DNA from: Myxococcales bacterium
Lineage (GTDB): Bacteria; Myxococcota_A; Polyangia; Polyangiales; Polyangiaceae
Length of the DNA: 36,506 nt
Direction: 5' to 3'
Assembly (NCBI GenBank): GCA_021847645.1
Contig: JAJZQG010000066.1
Location: 1 to 36,506, forward strand
Positions 8,493 through 16,154 of this stretch are shown one piece after another. Both the position numbers and the translations under genes were made by a program. How positions within the stretch are numbered: position 1 is the first letter of the stretch; each line of letters starts with the position of its first letter. The notes under the pieces were generated by a model, which was given only the letters and a program-made list of their open reading frames with translations, did no database searches and had not been told where the DNA came from.

Positions 8493-9707
8493 ATGGTCAC
8501 GACCCGAAGATTCAGCCTGCCCGAAGGGCAATTCCTCCAAGGCACCCCCTATCGTATCGTCCGCGCCATCGACCTCGGCGGCATGGGAGAAGTCTACGAG
8601 GTCGACCACATCAGGGCCGGAACGCGTCGGGCCATCAAGGTCGTGCGCGACATCTCCGACCCGCGCGCCCAGGCAGCCGAGCGCCTTCGCCGGGAGGGCA
8701 CTGCCCTGCTCATGCTCGACCACCCCAACGTCGTGCGTGTCTTCGAGATCGGAACCTTGAGCGACGGGCGTCCGTACGTCGCCATGGAGCTGCTGGCTGG
8801 GCTGACCATTCGCGCGCTCCTGCAGCAGCGGCCGTCGCTCGGGCTCGCCCGCGCCGCACGCCTCGTCCTGCAGGCGCTCGACGGGCTGCAGGCGGTGCAC
8901 GATGCGGGCTTGGTCCATCGCGACGTCAAGCCCACCAACCTGCTCGTGTGCGCGCACGACAGGCTCAAGCTGCTCGACTTCGGAGTAGCGAAGCGGCTTC
9001 GGGGCGAGACCGGGTGCGTGCTCACCTCTACGGGGCAGGTGCTCGGCACGGCGCGCTACATGGCCCCCGAGCAGCTGCGTGGAAAGCCCGTCGATGGCCG
9101 TGCCGACCAGTATGCGGCCGCGCTCGTGTTCTTCGAAGCCGCCACCGGCGTGCATCCCTTCCAGTTCGCCCATGGCTCGACCGGTTCGGTGGTGGCTCGG
9201 CTGCATCGGCCGGCCCCGCACTTGAGTGCTTGGTGTCCCGAGCCTGTCCCTGCCGCGCTCGACGCCGCTGTCGCGCGCGCCCTGGCCGTCGACCCGAACG
9301 ATCGGTTCCCCAGCGCCAGCGCATTCGCCCACGCCCTTCGTGCCGCACTCGTGCCGTTCGAGCACGAAGATCGCCTGCCGGTGGATGCGTGCGCGACAAC
9401 GCGCATCCAGCCCGTGGGCGTGACCTGGTCCGGCTCGGCCTCCGGTGCGCCTTCGCTCCTCGCGCCGTCCGCCGCGCACGCACCAACCGCTCCCGACCTC
9501 ACCACCCCTGACTGCTCGCCTACCAGCGTCACCCGCCCGCTTGGCTCCCGCGCGGCGCAGCGTCTGCACGCGCTCGGTGTCGCCAGCTCGGTGTGCGCCC
9601 TTATCCTCGCGCTCACCGCCTTGTGCGTGGCGACCGTCACCGCCTGGACGCCGGACGGCAGCACCGCCTTGGGCGCCGCGCCCGATTGCCTCTGCACCGC
9701 GCGCTAG
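8493..9707 (+). CDS. Hanks-type Ser/Thr protein kinase with C-terminal membrane helix
   Basis: A 404-residue Ser/Thr kinase. Kinase domain at about residues 19-280: loop IDLGGMGEVY (26-35; the first of the usual three glycines is Asp27), Lys49 in RAIKV, HRDVKPTN (142-149), DFG (162-164) and GTARYMAPEQLRG. A low-complexity Ser/Pro/Ala stretch leads to a single membrane helix at about 363-385 near the C-terminus, leaving only about 20 residues outside, including two Cys (CLC), so there is no extracytoplasmic sensor. The ATG at 8493 has AAGG at about the right distance. It lies downstream of the kinase/TPR pair, separated by two hairpins, and probably belongs to the same signalling locus. Not a close duplicate of the first kinase. 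Confidence 0.92.
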   Translation: MVTTRRFSLPEGQFLQGTPYRIVRAIDLGGMGEVYEVDHIRAGTRRAIKVVRDISDPRAQAAERLRREGTALLMLDHPNVVRVFEIGTLSDGRPYVAMELLAGLTIRALLQQRPSLGLARAARLVLQALDGLQAVHDAGLVHRDVKPTNLLVCAHDRLKLLDFGVAKRLRGETGCVLTSTGQVLGTARYMAPEQLRGKPVDGRADQYAAALVFFEAATGVHPFQFAHGSTGSVVARLHRPAPHLSAWCPEPVPAALDAAVARALAVDPNDRFPSASAFAHALRAALVPFEHEDRLPVDACATTRIQPVGVTWSGSASGAPSLLAPSAAHAPTAPDLTTPDCSPTSVTRPLGSRAAQRLHALGVASSVCALILALTALCVATVTAWTPDGSTALGAAPDCLCTAR

Positions 9708-9717
9708 GCGCCGCGTG

Positions 9718-9746
9718 CTGTCCGTGCCCTCCGGCGATGCTATGGT
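9718..9746 (+). promoter_or_regulatory. Putative promoter for the transglutaminase-fold gene
   Basis: CTGTCC (9718-9723), a 17-bp spacer, TATGGT (9741-9746). The expected start of transcription falls within a base or two of the ATG at 9755, implying a leaderless mRNA. The arrangement closely matches the promoter proposed at 30818-30846 (same -10, same spacer, near-identical -35). Confidence 0.35.
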
Positions 9747-9754
9747 GGCTGCAC

Positions 9755-11341
9755 ATGCTCCGGCGGCTGCCGTTTCGAACATGGCTGCTCATCGCCGTGC
9801 TGGCGGTCCTCGGCACGACTGCGGCGAGCCACGCTTTGCCGCCCCCGGTCGTGCTCCACGAGTTCATCCCCCCGGACTCCAAGGAAGACATCGAGCTGTC
9901 CGCGACCACCAGCGACGGCCGCCTCCCCGCCGCCGTCGAGACGCCCAGCGGCGTGGTCGAGGCACCGGACACCAGTCGCTCTCCCACGCAGACCGAAAAG
10001 GCCTATGGCGAGTCCGGGCCCGCCGACACCGACGCCAGGTATAATCCCGATCGGGATACTCGACGACCCGTCGTCGCCCGCTACGACGATCCCTTCTCCC
10101 CGGCCACCGCGCCCTACAAGCGCCTGCGCGCATTCGACGCCGTCGCGCCCGACTTCTCCTTGACCGTCGCCGATCCTGCCCTCCGTCCCGTGCCGGAAGG
10201 CGGCTCCGTTCGCGCCGGCGAAGACGTGTTTTTCGGCGACGTCACCATCGACGTAGCCCCCGGCGACGCGGTGCGCATCCCCTCGGTCGGCCCGGGCGCC
10301 CGCGTCGTCCGTCGATCCGTCGTCCCCTTGCTCTCGCTGGAGATCCTGCACGACGGCGCCGACAACTGGTTCGCACGTGCCACCATCCGCGCCCGCGTGC
10401 GCCTTATCGAGCAGCTCGCCATCCCGCGCGACGTGTTCGGCGGGCCGTTCCCCGACGGTCGTCGCGGCGTCTCGCGCGTTCCCCCCAACGTCGCCAAGTC
10501 CGTGGGCCAGGTCGTCCGCTCTCTCGGCCTGGCCGACGAGACGTCCTCGCGCGCCATCGTCACCAGGCTCGTGTCGTACTTCCGCTCGTTCGAGCCCTCC
10601 GAGGAGCCGCCCTCGGGCCAGGGCAACATCTACCTCGACCTCGCGCTATCCCGAAAAGGTGTATGCCGGCACCGCGCCTACGCGTTCGTCGTCACCGCCC
10701 TGGGTATGGGCATCCCCAGCCGCATGGTTGTCAACGAAGCCCACGCCTGGGTCGAGGTCTTCGACGGCAACCTGTGGCGCAGGATCGACCTCGGCGGAGC
10801 GGCCATCAACCTCCAGCCCGATGACAACGAGCCCGACCGTCCTGCGCATGTCACGCCCGAGGACCCGTTCCCCTGGCCCGACGGTTCCGACTCCGGAGCC
10901 GCCATGGCTCAGCGCGCACGCGATGCTGCAGCCCCTCGAGTTGCCCCGCACCCGACCGGCTCCGCGGCCGCCACCGTGTCCTCCGGCGGCGCTGCACCCG
11001 CGCCTGCACCCTTCTCCTCGGTGTCCTACGACGACCCATCCCGTCCTCCCGCTTCGTTGGACGTCACCTCCGGCGACGGGCGCGTCATGCGTGGCGCGCC
11101 GCTCTCGGTCGAGGGCACCGCGCGAACCGACCTGGGGCCCTGCGCCTTCGTGCGCATCGACGTGCTCCTGTGGGATGCCCACGGTGCTCGCCAGCTGCCG
11201 ATCGGTTCACTGTCGACCGACGCGGATGGGCACTTCCAGGGCTCGGTGGTCGTTCCACTCGAAGTGCCGGTCGGTGACTACGATCTGCTCGTCTCGACGC
11301 CGGGCGATGCGCGCTGTGGTCCGGCCCGGACGAACCCTTGA
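9755..11341 (+). CDS. Exported transglutaminase-like protein
   Basis: A 528-residue exported protein with a transglutaminase/papain-like core. A signal peptide covers residues 1 to about 27 (LLIAVLAVLGTTAASHA). The core carries the expected triad: Cys304 in KGVCRHRAYAF, His330 in NEAHAWVEV and Asp345 in RIDLGG. An extended N-terminal region precedes it, and after a Pro/Ala linker there is a C-terminal beta-sandwich-like segment (about 430-528). The open frame extends upstream to 9593 but those residues overlap the kinase gene; 9755 gives a clean signal peptide, and 9737 is a close alternative. Proteins of this fold in bacteria are usually proteases or cross-linkers of envelope proteins; the activity here is not established. 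Confidence 0.85.
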   Translation: MLRRLPFRTWLLIAVLAVLGTTAASHALPPPVVLHEFIPPDSKEDIELSATTSDGRLPAAVETPSGVVEAPDTSRSPTQTEKAYGESGPADTDARYNPDRDTRRPVVARYDDPFSPATAPYKRLRAFDAVAPDFSLTVADPALRPVPEGGSVRAGEDVFFGDVTIDVAPGDAVRIPSVGPGARVVRRSVVPLLSLEILHDGADNWFARATIRARVRLIEQLAIPRDVFGGPFPDGRRGVSRVPPNVAKSVGQVVRSLGLADETSSRAIVTRLVSYFRSFEPSEEPPSGQGNIYLDLALSRKGVCRHRAYAFVVTALGMGIPSRMVVNEAHAWVEVFDGNLWRRIDLGGAAINLQPDDNEPDRPAHVTPEDPFPWPDGSDSGAAMAQRARDAAAPRVAPHPTGSAAATVSSGGAAPAPAPFSSVSYDDPSRPPASLDVTSGDGRVMRGAPLSVEGTARTDLGPCAFVRIDVLLWDAHGARQLPIGSLSTDADGHFQGSVVVPLEVPVGDYDLLVSTPGDARCGPARTNP

Positions 11342-11384
11342 ATCGTCCCGTGATGCGTGCGCTTCGTGTCGCTGTGGTCTTTGA

Positions 11385-11412
11385 TTGACGGCACCGCAGC
11401 GGCCGATACGAT
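11385..11412 (+). promoter_or_regulatory. Putative promoter upstream of small ORF and cNMP-binding gene
   Basis: TTGACG (11385-11390), a 16-bp spacer, TACGAT (11407-11412). Predicted transcription start near 11419, just ahead of a GGAGG at 11420-11424. Confidence 0.45.
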
Positions 11413-11430
11413 CCGCGCCGGAGGTTCGCC

Positions 11431-11598
11431 ATGCACTCCACCCGATTGCCCGCCAGCTCGCTGCCCCTCGTACCCGGGGCCGCTGGCCGTGCCCGCCGCA
11501 AGCGCTTCGACCTGTCCGGTCGCGGGAACCTTCGCGGGCACGAAGCAATGCCGCTTGTGCTCGTGAGCCTTGGACACGACGCTACGTGCCGGCGGTGA
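11431..11598 (+). CDS. Possible 55-residue small protein or leader peptide
   Basis: A small ORF with an exact GGAGG Shine-Dalgarno six bases before its ATG and a promoter immediately upstream. Its TGA lies three bases before the ATG of the cyclic-nucleotide-binding gene, an arrangement that suggests translational coupling. The predicted peptide is basic (GRARRKRFDLSGRGNLRG) with a short hydrophobic run MPLVLVSLG and matches no family I recognise. It could be a leader peptide, a small protein or chance; the signals, not the sequence, make it worth listing. Confidence 0.35.
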   Translation: MHSTRLPASSLPLVPGAAGRARRKRFDLSGRGNLRGHEAMPLVLVSLGHDATCRR

Positions 11599-11601
11599 AC
11601 C

Positions 11602-12150
11602 ATGACGATCAGACCTGAAGCGCGCGGCACGGATGGAGCAGAACGGATGCATCAACCGGTGTTGGCCTCCGAGTTGGCAGAGATCGGTCTGTTCGGTGCC
11701 TTGAGCGAGCCGATCCTCGAGTACATCGCGAGCACCCTGCACCTGTCCACGCCCGGTCCGGGTGACGTCGTGTTTCGCGAGGGCGACTCCGCCGCCGAGA
11801 TGTACGTCGTGCTCGACGGCGAGTTCGAGGTGCTCAAGCGATCCAAGCGCGGCATCGATGCGCGCGTGGCCATGCTCGGCGCTGGCGATTGGTTCGGCGA
11901 GATGTCCATCCTCGACGTGCATGCCCGCTCCGCAACGGTCCGGGCCCTCGCACCATCGCGCCTCCTGGTTATCACCGCCGCCGACCTCGACGCCATGTAT
12001 CGTCGCGACGTGCGAGCCTACGCGTTGCTCGTGCTCAACATCGCCCGTGAGCTCTGCAGGCGCTTGCGTGTCGCCGACGGCATCCTGGCCGACCTCGTCG
12101 CCAACCTGCTCGGTGACATCGTGGTCAATCGCCACGGCTCCGCGACCTGA
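11602..12150 (+). CDS. Cyclic-nucleotide-binding domain protein (Crp/cNMP fold)
   Basis: A 182-residue protein made of one cNMP-binding domain. The cap and beta-roll are at about residues 25-140 (IGLFGALSEPILEYIAS, GDVVFREGDSAAEMYVVLDGEFEV), with a phosphate-binding cassette GDWFGEMSILDVHARSATV at about 95-113 containing the expected Gly-Glu and Arg-Ser-Ala pairs. A C-helix follows, but there is no DNA-binding helix-turn-helix, so it is not a complete Crp regulator; it may be a stand-alone sensor or regulatory subunit. The ATG at 11602 could be replaced by the one at 11647 (MHQPV). It ends in a perfect hairpin shared with the convergent lipoprotein gene. The bound ligand is not predictable. 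Confidence 0.85.
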   Translation: MTIRPEARGTDGAERMHQPVLASELAEIGLFGALSEPILEYIASTLHLSTPGPGDVVFREGDSAAEMYVVLDGEFEVLKRSKRGIDARVAMLGAGDWFGEMSILDVHARSATVRALAPSRLLVITAADLDAMYRRDVRAYALLVLNIARELCRRLRVADGILADLVANLLGDIVVNRHGSAT

Positions 12151-12170
12151 CGGCGCGTTCCCGCCGTCAG
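12147..12170. terminator. Perfect hairpin between convergent genes, likely bidirectional terminator
   Basis: A 9-bp perfect stem CTGACGGCG/CGCCGTCAG (12147-12155 and 12162-12170) with a 6-base loop. The left arm contains the TGA of the cNMP-binding gene and the right arm the stop of the minus-strand lipoprotein gene. No U-tract on either side, so termination efficiency is uncertain. Confidence 0.5.
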
Positions 12171-12616
12171 TCCGGTTGCGCCATCCCGTCGGATGAAGCG
12201 TCATCGTTCGACGACGCATCCTCTTCGGACGCGTCCACGACGACACCACCGTCGGCGTCGACGGACGCATCGCACTCGCCCGTTTCTCCGTCGCACTCGC
12301 CCGCGTCCTCGCTGCCGGTTGTCGCGTCTCCGCCGGCGTTGCAGCCGTCGCAGCCGCCCGCTCCGCCGCTCCCGCCAGTGGCGCCGCCCTCGGCAGACGG
12401 CGCACCGTCTGACCCGCTCTGTCCGCCGAAACCGCCGCCCGACGCGTCGCCTCCGGGTTCCCCGGCCGTTGCCGGAGACGGTGGCTCCGGCTGCGGATTG
12501 ATCGCGCACGACGAGGCGGCCATCGCCACGATCGCGCTTGTGGCAAGCGCGAGCCACGTCTTCGTCGATGTCGTGCAGACCCGATCCATCAATCGCCTCA
12601 TCGTGTGACGATCCAT
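12167..12616 (-). CDS. CAINPQPEPP-family lipoprotein A
   Basis: A 149-residue predicted lipoprotein, third in transcription order of three related genes. The signal region (WLALATSAIVAMAASSC) ends at Cys37, and the mature part begins CAINPQPEPP. The rest is low complexity: Gly/Ser-rich, then Asp/Glu/Ala-rich, with Cys pairs (CDGCNAGG, ECDGETGECD). The start could be 12616 or the in-frame ATG at 12601. It lies 21 bp downstream of paralogue B, so they are probably co-transcribed. No known domain. The mature chain is likely disordered and surface exposed. Its function is unknown to me. Confidence 0.65.
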   Translation of the reverse strand: MDRHTMRRLMDRVCTTSTKTWLALATSAIVAMAASSCAINPQPEPPSPATAGEPGGDASGGGFGGQSGSDGAPSAEGGATGGSGGAGGCDGCNAGGDATTGSEDAGECDGETGECDASVDADGGVVVDASEEDASSNDDASSDGMAQPD

Positions 12617-12637
12617 GGCCCCATTGCCGTGCTCCCA

Positions 12638-13081
12638 TCAGTCCTGCTGGAGCACGTCGTCGGCCGCATCGTCGCCAACATCTCCTACCGTCCCGTCGTC
12701 TGTCGCGCCGTCGTCTCCTTGCTCGTCCATCGCATCACGCGCGTCACCCGCATCGCTCGCATCGCCCGCATCCGCCGCGTCGGCGGTCGCATCAGGCGCC
12801 TCGCACCCGCCGCTGTCTGCGCAATCCATGTTCGACGCATCGCCCCATTCCGAGCCGCCCGTTCCCCCGAAGCCACCGAGCTCCGAACCGTCCATCCCTG
12901 CGTCCGCCGCGGACTGTCCATCGGAGCCGCCCGCGGCATTCCCTCCTGTGCCGGACATGCCCCCCGTTCCGTTCGCCTGTGCCGGAGGTTCTGGCTGGGG
13001 ATTGATGGCGCACGCGGACCAGAGGCACGAACCCCCCAAGAGCGCGGCGACGATCCCCCACCTCCGGTAGCGTAGGACCAT
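12638..13081 (-). CDS. CAINPQPEPP-family lipoprotein B
   Basis: A 147-residue predicted lipoprotein, middle gene of the triplet. Start ATG at 13081 gives a compact signal peptide (MVLRYRRWGIVAALLGG) and lipidated Cys24 in WSAC; a start at 13126 would add 15 residues with no signal-like character. The mature part begins CAINPQPEPPAQ, then Gly/Thr/Ser-rich, one Cys pair (MDCADSGGCE) and a long acidic run of Ala/Asp/Gly repeats (DAGDASDAGDARDAMD). Acidic low-complexity chains of this kind are common in myxobacterial lipoproteins. Shares only the signal end and the decapeptide closely with its neighbours. Function unknown. Confidence 0.65.
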   Translation of the reverse strand: MVLRYRRWGIVAALLGGSCLWSACAINPQPEPPAQANGTGGMSGTGGNAAGGSDGQSAADAGMDGSELGGFGGTGGSEWGDASNMDCADSGGCEAPDATADAADAGDASDAGDARDAMDEQGDDGATDDGTVGDVGDDAADDVLQQD

Positions 13082-13162
13082 ACTCACAAGCGTAGCACGA
13101 TCTGGTCCATGCAAGTGTGCCACCACCGGCTCGGACGCGGTATCTGTGCCCGCAACGCCGAC

Positions 13163-13579
13163 TCAAAAATCCGTGGCTGCGTCGTCCTGCGGGCCCGCGT
13201 CGCTCACATCCCCTGCATCGCCGCCATCCGACGCGTTGACCGCGTCTAGCCGGGCCGACAGATCATCATCCTGCTTGTAGTCGTTGTCGAACGCGCCCGG
13301 CGCGGTGCCGCTGGGCGTGCCTGCGGAGCCGGCCACACCGCCGTTTGTGCCGCCGTCTGCTGCGGCGTCTGCACCGTAGGCGCCTGCCGCGCCGCCCGTG
13401 GCCTCGCCCGAGCCGCCGGCTGCCGACGGGCTCGCGTCCTGGCCGCCCGGCGAACCGCCGCCACCGGAGGTATCGGCCTGTGCGGGCGGCTCCGGTTGGG
13501 GGTTGATCGCGCACGACTCCACGGCAGGTGCCAGGTTGCACACAGCCATCAGAGCCCAGAGTCGAGCCACGGACCCCAT
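13163..13579 (-). CDS. CAINPQPEPP-family lipoprotein C
   Basis: A 138-residue predicted lipoprotein, first gene of the triplet. ATG at 13579 has a GGGG stretch just upstream and starts MGSVARLWALMAVCNLAPAV. The lipidated residue would be Cys23 in VESC (Glu at position -2 is unusual for a lipobox). The mature part begins CAINPQPEPPAQ and continues as Gly/Ala/Ser-rich sequence, ending with a short less-simple segment (AFDNDYKQDDDLSARLDAVN) and an Asp/Gly-rich tail. A longer frame to 13666 has no signal-like start. It is divergent from yggS with a 155-bp gap. Function unknown. Confidence 0.65.
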   Translation of the reverse strand: MGSVARLWALMAVCNLAPAVESCAINPQPEPPAQADTSGGGGSPGGQDASPSAAGGSGEATGGAAGAYGADAAADGGTNGGVAGSAGTPSGTAPGAFDNDYKQDDDLSARLDAVNASDGGDAGDVSDAGPQDDAATDF

Positions 13580-13734
13580 GCCCCGGAGGCCAGCACTATT
13601 CGCACCAACGCGGCATCCTTGGGAAGACGGGCCATCGCTCGCATCGTGCTTGGCACATGGCGGCACAGCTCCGATCCCCCTGTCGCGGTCCTGGCGGTCC
13701 GGCGCACGCGCAGGGCTGGACGAGACGCGGCAGG

Positions 13735-14442
13735 ATGGACGAGAGTGCGGCGACGATGGCAGCGACGAGCATTGCAGAACGTCTTGGCGAGGTGCGCGAG
13801 CGCATTGCGCAAGCGGCGGCGGGCAGCGGCAGGGATCCGTCCGCGGTCTGCCTGATCGCGGTCTCGAAGACCAAGAGCACGGAGCAGATCCGGGCGGCGT
13901 ACGACGCGGGCCAGCGGGACTTTGGGGAGAACTACGTGCAGGAGTTGACGAGCAAGGCAGCCGAGCTGGGCGGGCTGCCGGGGCTTCGCTGGCATCTCAT
14001 CGGCCATGTGCAGACCAACAAGGCACGGCGGGTAGTCGAGGTAGCGCACATGGTGCATTCGGTGGACAGCGAGCGGGTGGCGATCGAGCTGGGCAAGCGG
14101 GCAGCGGCAGCGGGCCGTAGGCTGCCGGTGCTGATCGAAGTGAACATCGGAGAAGAGGGCAGCAAGACCGGGGCATCGCGCGTGGCGGTCCGGGACCTTC
14201 TGCAGGTGGTGCAGGCCCAGCCGGGGCTCGAGGCGGCGGGTCTGATGACGGTGCCGCCCTACGAGCTCGACGCGCGGCAGACGGCGCCGTACTTCGAGCG
14301 GCTGGCGCGGTTGCGCGACGAGCTTGGGGGGCCGCAGCAGCTGCGGGAGCTGTCGATGGGCATGTCGCACGACTTCGAGGTTGCGATTGCGCATGGGGCG
14401 ACGATGGTGCGAGTGGGGACGGCGATTTTCGGGAGCCGGTAG
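13735..14442 (+). CDS. yggS: YggS/PLPBP family pyridoxal-phosphate homeostasis protein
   Basis: A 235-residue member of the YggS/PROSC family: a single alanine-racemase-like TIM barrel binding PLP without a second domain. The PLP lysine lies in LIAVSKTKS (about residue 45), followed by FGENYVQE, WHLIGHVQTNKAR, SVDSERVA, VLIEVNIGEEGSKTG and the C-terminal LSMGMSHDFEVAIAHGATMVRVGTAIFG, all family hallmarks. The protein buffers PLP and affects amino-acid and vitamin B6 balance. Start ATG at 13735 was chosen; 13756 is a possible alternative. It precedes the ribosomal cluster on the same strand but rplV has its own promoter, so linkage is probably incidental. Confidence 0.93.
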   Translation: MDESAATMAATSIAERLGEVRERIAQAAAGSGRDPSAVCLIAVSKTKSTEQIRAAYDAGQRDFGENYVQELTSKAAELGGLPGLRWHLIGHVQTNKARRVVEVAHMVHSVDSERVAIELGKRAAAAGRRLPVLIEVNIGEEGSKTGASRVAVRDLLQVVQAQPGLEAAGLMTVPPYELDARQTAPYFERLARLRDELGGPQQLRELSMGMSHDFEVAIAHGATMVRVGTAIFGSR

Positions 14443-14493
14443 GCTGGGAGCCGGGGGCGAATGATTTATTTGAGAGCACGCGTCGAAAACCCC

Positions 14494-14522
14494 TTGCAAC
14501 GCGTCTCGGCGGTTGCTACTAC
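14494..14522 (+). promoter_or_regulatory. Putative sigma70-type promoter of the rplV cluster
   Basis: TTGCAA (14494-14499), a 17-bp spacer, TACTAC (14517-14522). Predicted start near 14529, giving a 5' leader of about 145 nt before rplV. It follows yggS by about 50 bp. Confidence 0.5.
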
Positions 14523-14543
14523 GCGCCCTCCCGATTCCTGACG

Positions 14544-14637
14544 CCCTGCGGAAGCGCAGGGAGCCACCAGGCGAGCCGTAACGGCGCGCGAAAAGAACGG
14601 GCAGTCGCCGCTGAGCGCAGTGACGGCTCCGGTTCTT
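14544..14637 (+). promoter_or_regulatory. Structured 5' leader of the rplV operon
   Basis: Hairpin I is a perfect 7-bp stem CCCTGCG/CGCAGGG closing a GAAG tetraloop (14544-14561). Hairpin II is an imperfect nested stem from AAGAAC (14593-14598) to GTTCTT (14632-14637) with inner helices GCCG/CGGC (14607-14610, 14624-14627) and CTG/CAG. Ribosomal protein operons are often controlled by such leaders through binding of one of their products; that role here is inference. No terminator U-run is visible. Confidence 0.45.
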
Positions 14638-14675
14638 CGCCTCGTGCGTACGACGGACGCCGAAGAGGATGTCCG

Positions 14676-15017
14676 ATGATTAGCAAGGCGAGTGCGATGT
14701 TTGCGCGGATTGCTACGCGCAAGGCCCGGGTAGTCGCCGATTTGATCCGCGGCAAGGATGCTGCCACCGCGCTGCAGCTTCTGGAGTACCTGCCGAAGTC
14801 CGCCGCTCCGATCGTCAAGAAGGTGGTCGAGAGTGCGGTGGCCAACGCTCGTACGCAGCACCCCGAAGCGGATATCGACTCCCTGTACGTGAGTAAGGTG
14901 ACCGTCGACAAGGGGCCCAACCGGCAGATGCGTCGATGGCGTCCGCGCGCGATGGGGCGAGCCACCCGAATCACCAAGGGCGTGAGCCACATCCAGGTCG
15001 AGCTCGAGGAGCGCTAG
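14676..15017 (+). CDS. rplV: 50S ribosomal protein L22
   Basis: A 113-residue L22, a 23S rRNA-binding protein lining the exit tunnel. The hallmark RKARVVADLIRGK is at about residues 15-27 and the C-terminal RPRAMGRATRITKGVSHI at about 89-106, including the hairpin that reaches into the tunnel. AGAGGA precedes the ATG. It is the first gene of the cluster here: rpsS, rplB, rplW, rplD, rplC and rpsJ, which usually precede it, are absent upstream. Confidence 0.97.
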   Translation: MISKASAMFARIATRKARVVADLIRGKDAATALQLLEYLPKSAAPIVKKVVESAVANARTQHPEADIDSLYVSKVTVDKGPNRQMRRWRPRAMGRATRITKGVSHIQVELEER

Positions 15018-15029
15018 AAGAGGAACCCC

Positions 15030-15722
<693 letters not shown>

Positions 15723-15737
15723 TGGCGGAGGCTGGAG

Positions 15738-16154
15738 ATGCTTTCCCCGAAGCGAACCAAGTTCCGGAAGATGCAGAAGGGCAACCTCAGGGGGTTGGCC
15801 TACCGCGGCAGCGACGTGTCTTTCGGTGATTTCGGACTGCAGGCGTTGGAGCCCGGCAAGCTCACGGCGCGCCAGATCGAGGCGGCTCGTATGGCGATCA
15901 CGCGCCACGTCAAGCGCGCGGGCATGTTGTGGATCCGGATCTTTCCGGACCGGCCCATCACCAAGAAGCCGTTGGAAGTGCGCATGGGTGGAGGAAAGGG
16001 CGCGCCCGAGGAGTGGGCGGCCGCCGTGCGCACGGGCCGGGTGATGTACGAGTTGTCGGGCGTCGAAGAGTCAGTGGCCCGCGAGGCGTTCCGCCTGGCG
16101 GCGCACAAGCTGCCCATCGCCTGCAAGTTCATTGCTCGTGGGGTGGTGTCATGA
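15738..16154 (+). CDS. rplP: 50S ribosomal protein L16
   Basis: A 138-residue L16, which sits near the A site and the peptidyl transferase region. Diagnostic stretches are [48 protein letters not shown] (spanning residues about 56-88) and the C-terminal [15 protein letters not shown]-like sequence precedes the ATG. Its stop overlaps the rpmC start by four bases (ATGA), indicating coupled translation. Confidence 0.97.
   Translation: MLSPKRTKFRKMQKGNLRGLAYRGSDVSFGDFGLQALEPGKLTARQIEAARMAITRHVKRAGMLWIRIFPDRPITKKPLEVRMGGGKGAPEEWAAAVRTGRVMYELSGVEESVAREAFRLAAHKLPIACKFIARGVVS

Noticed and set aside
9593..9754. N-terminal extension of the transglutaminase-fold ORF
   Set aside because: Overlaps the kinase end and precedes a good signal peptide at 9755; Arg-rich and not conserved-looking.
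8076..9782. Minus-strand frame of 568 codons opposite the second kinase
   Set aside because: Shadow of a gene with all kinase motifs; no signatures of its own.
14433..14459. Direct repeat GGGAGCCGG at the end of yggS
   Set aside because: Two 9-bp copies a few bases apart in GC-rich sequence; no hairpin with U-run and no further copies seen, so not treated as an element.
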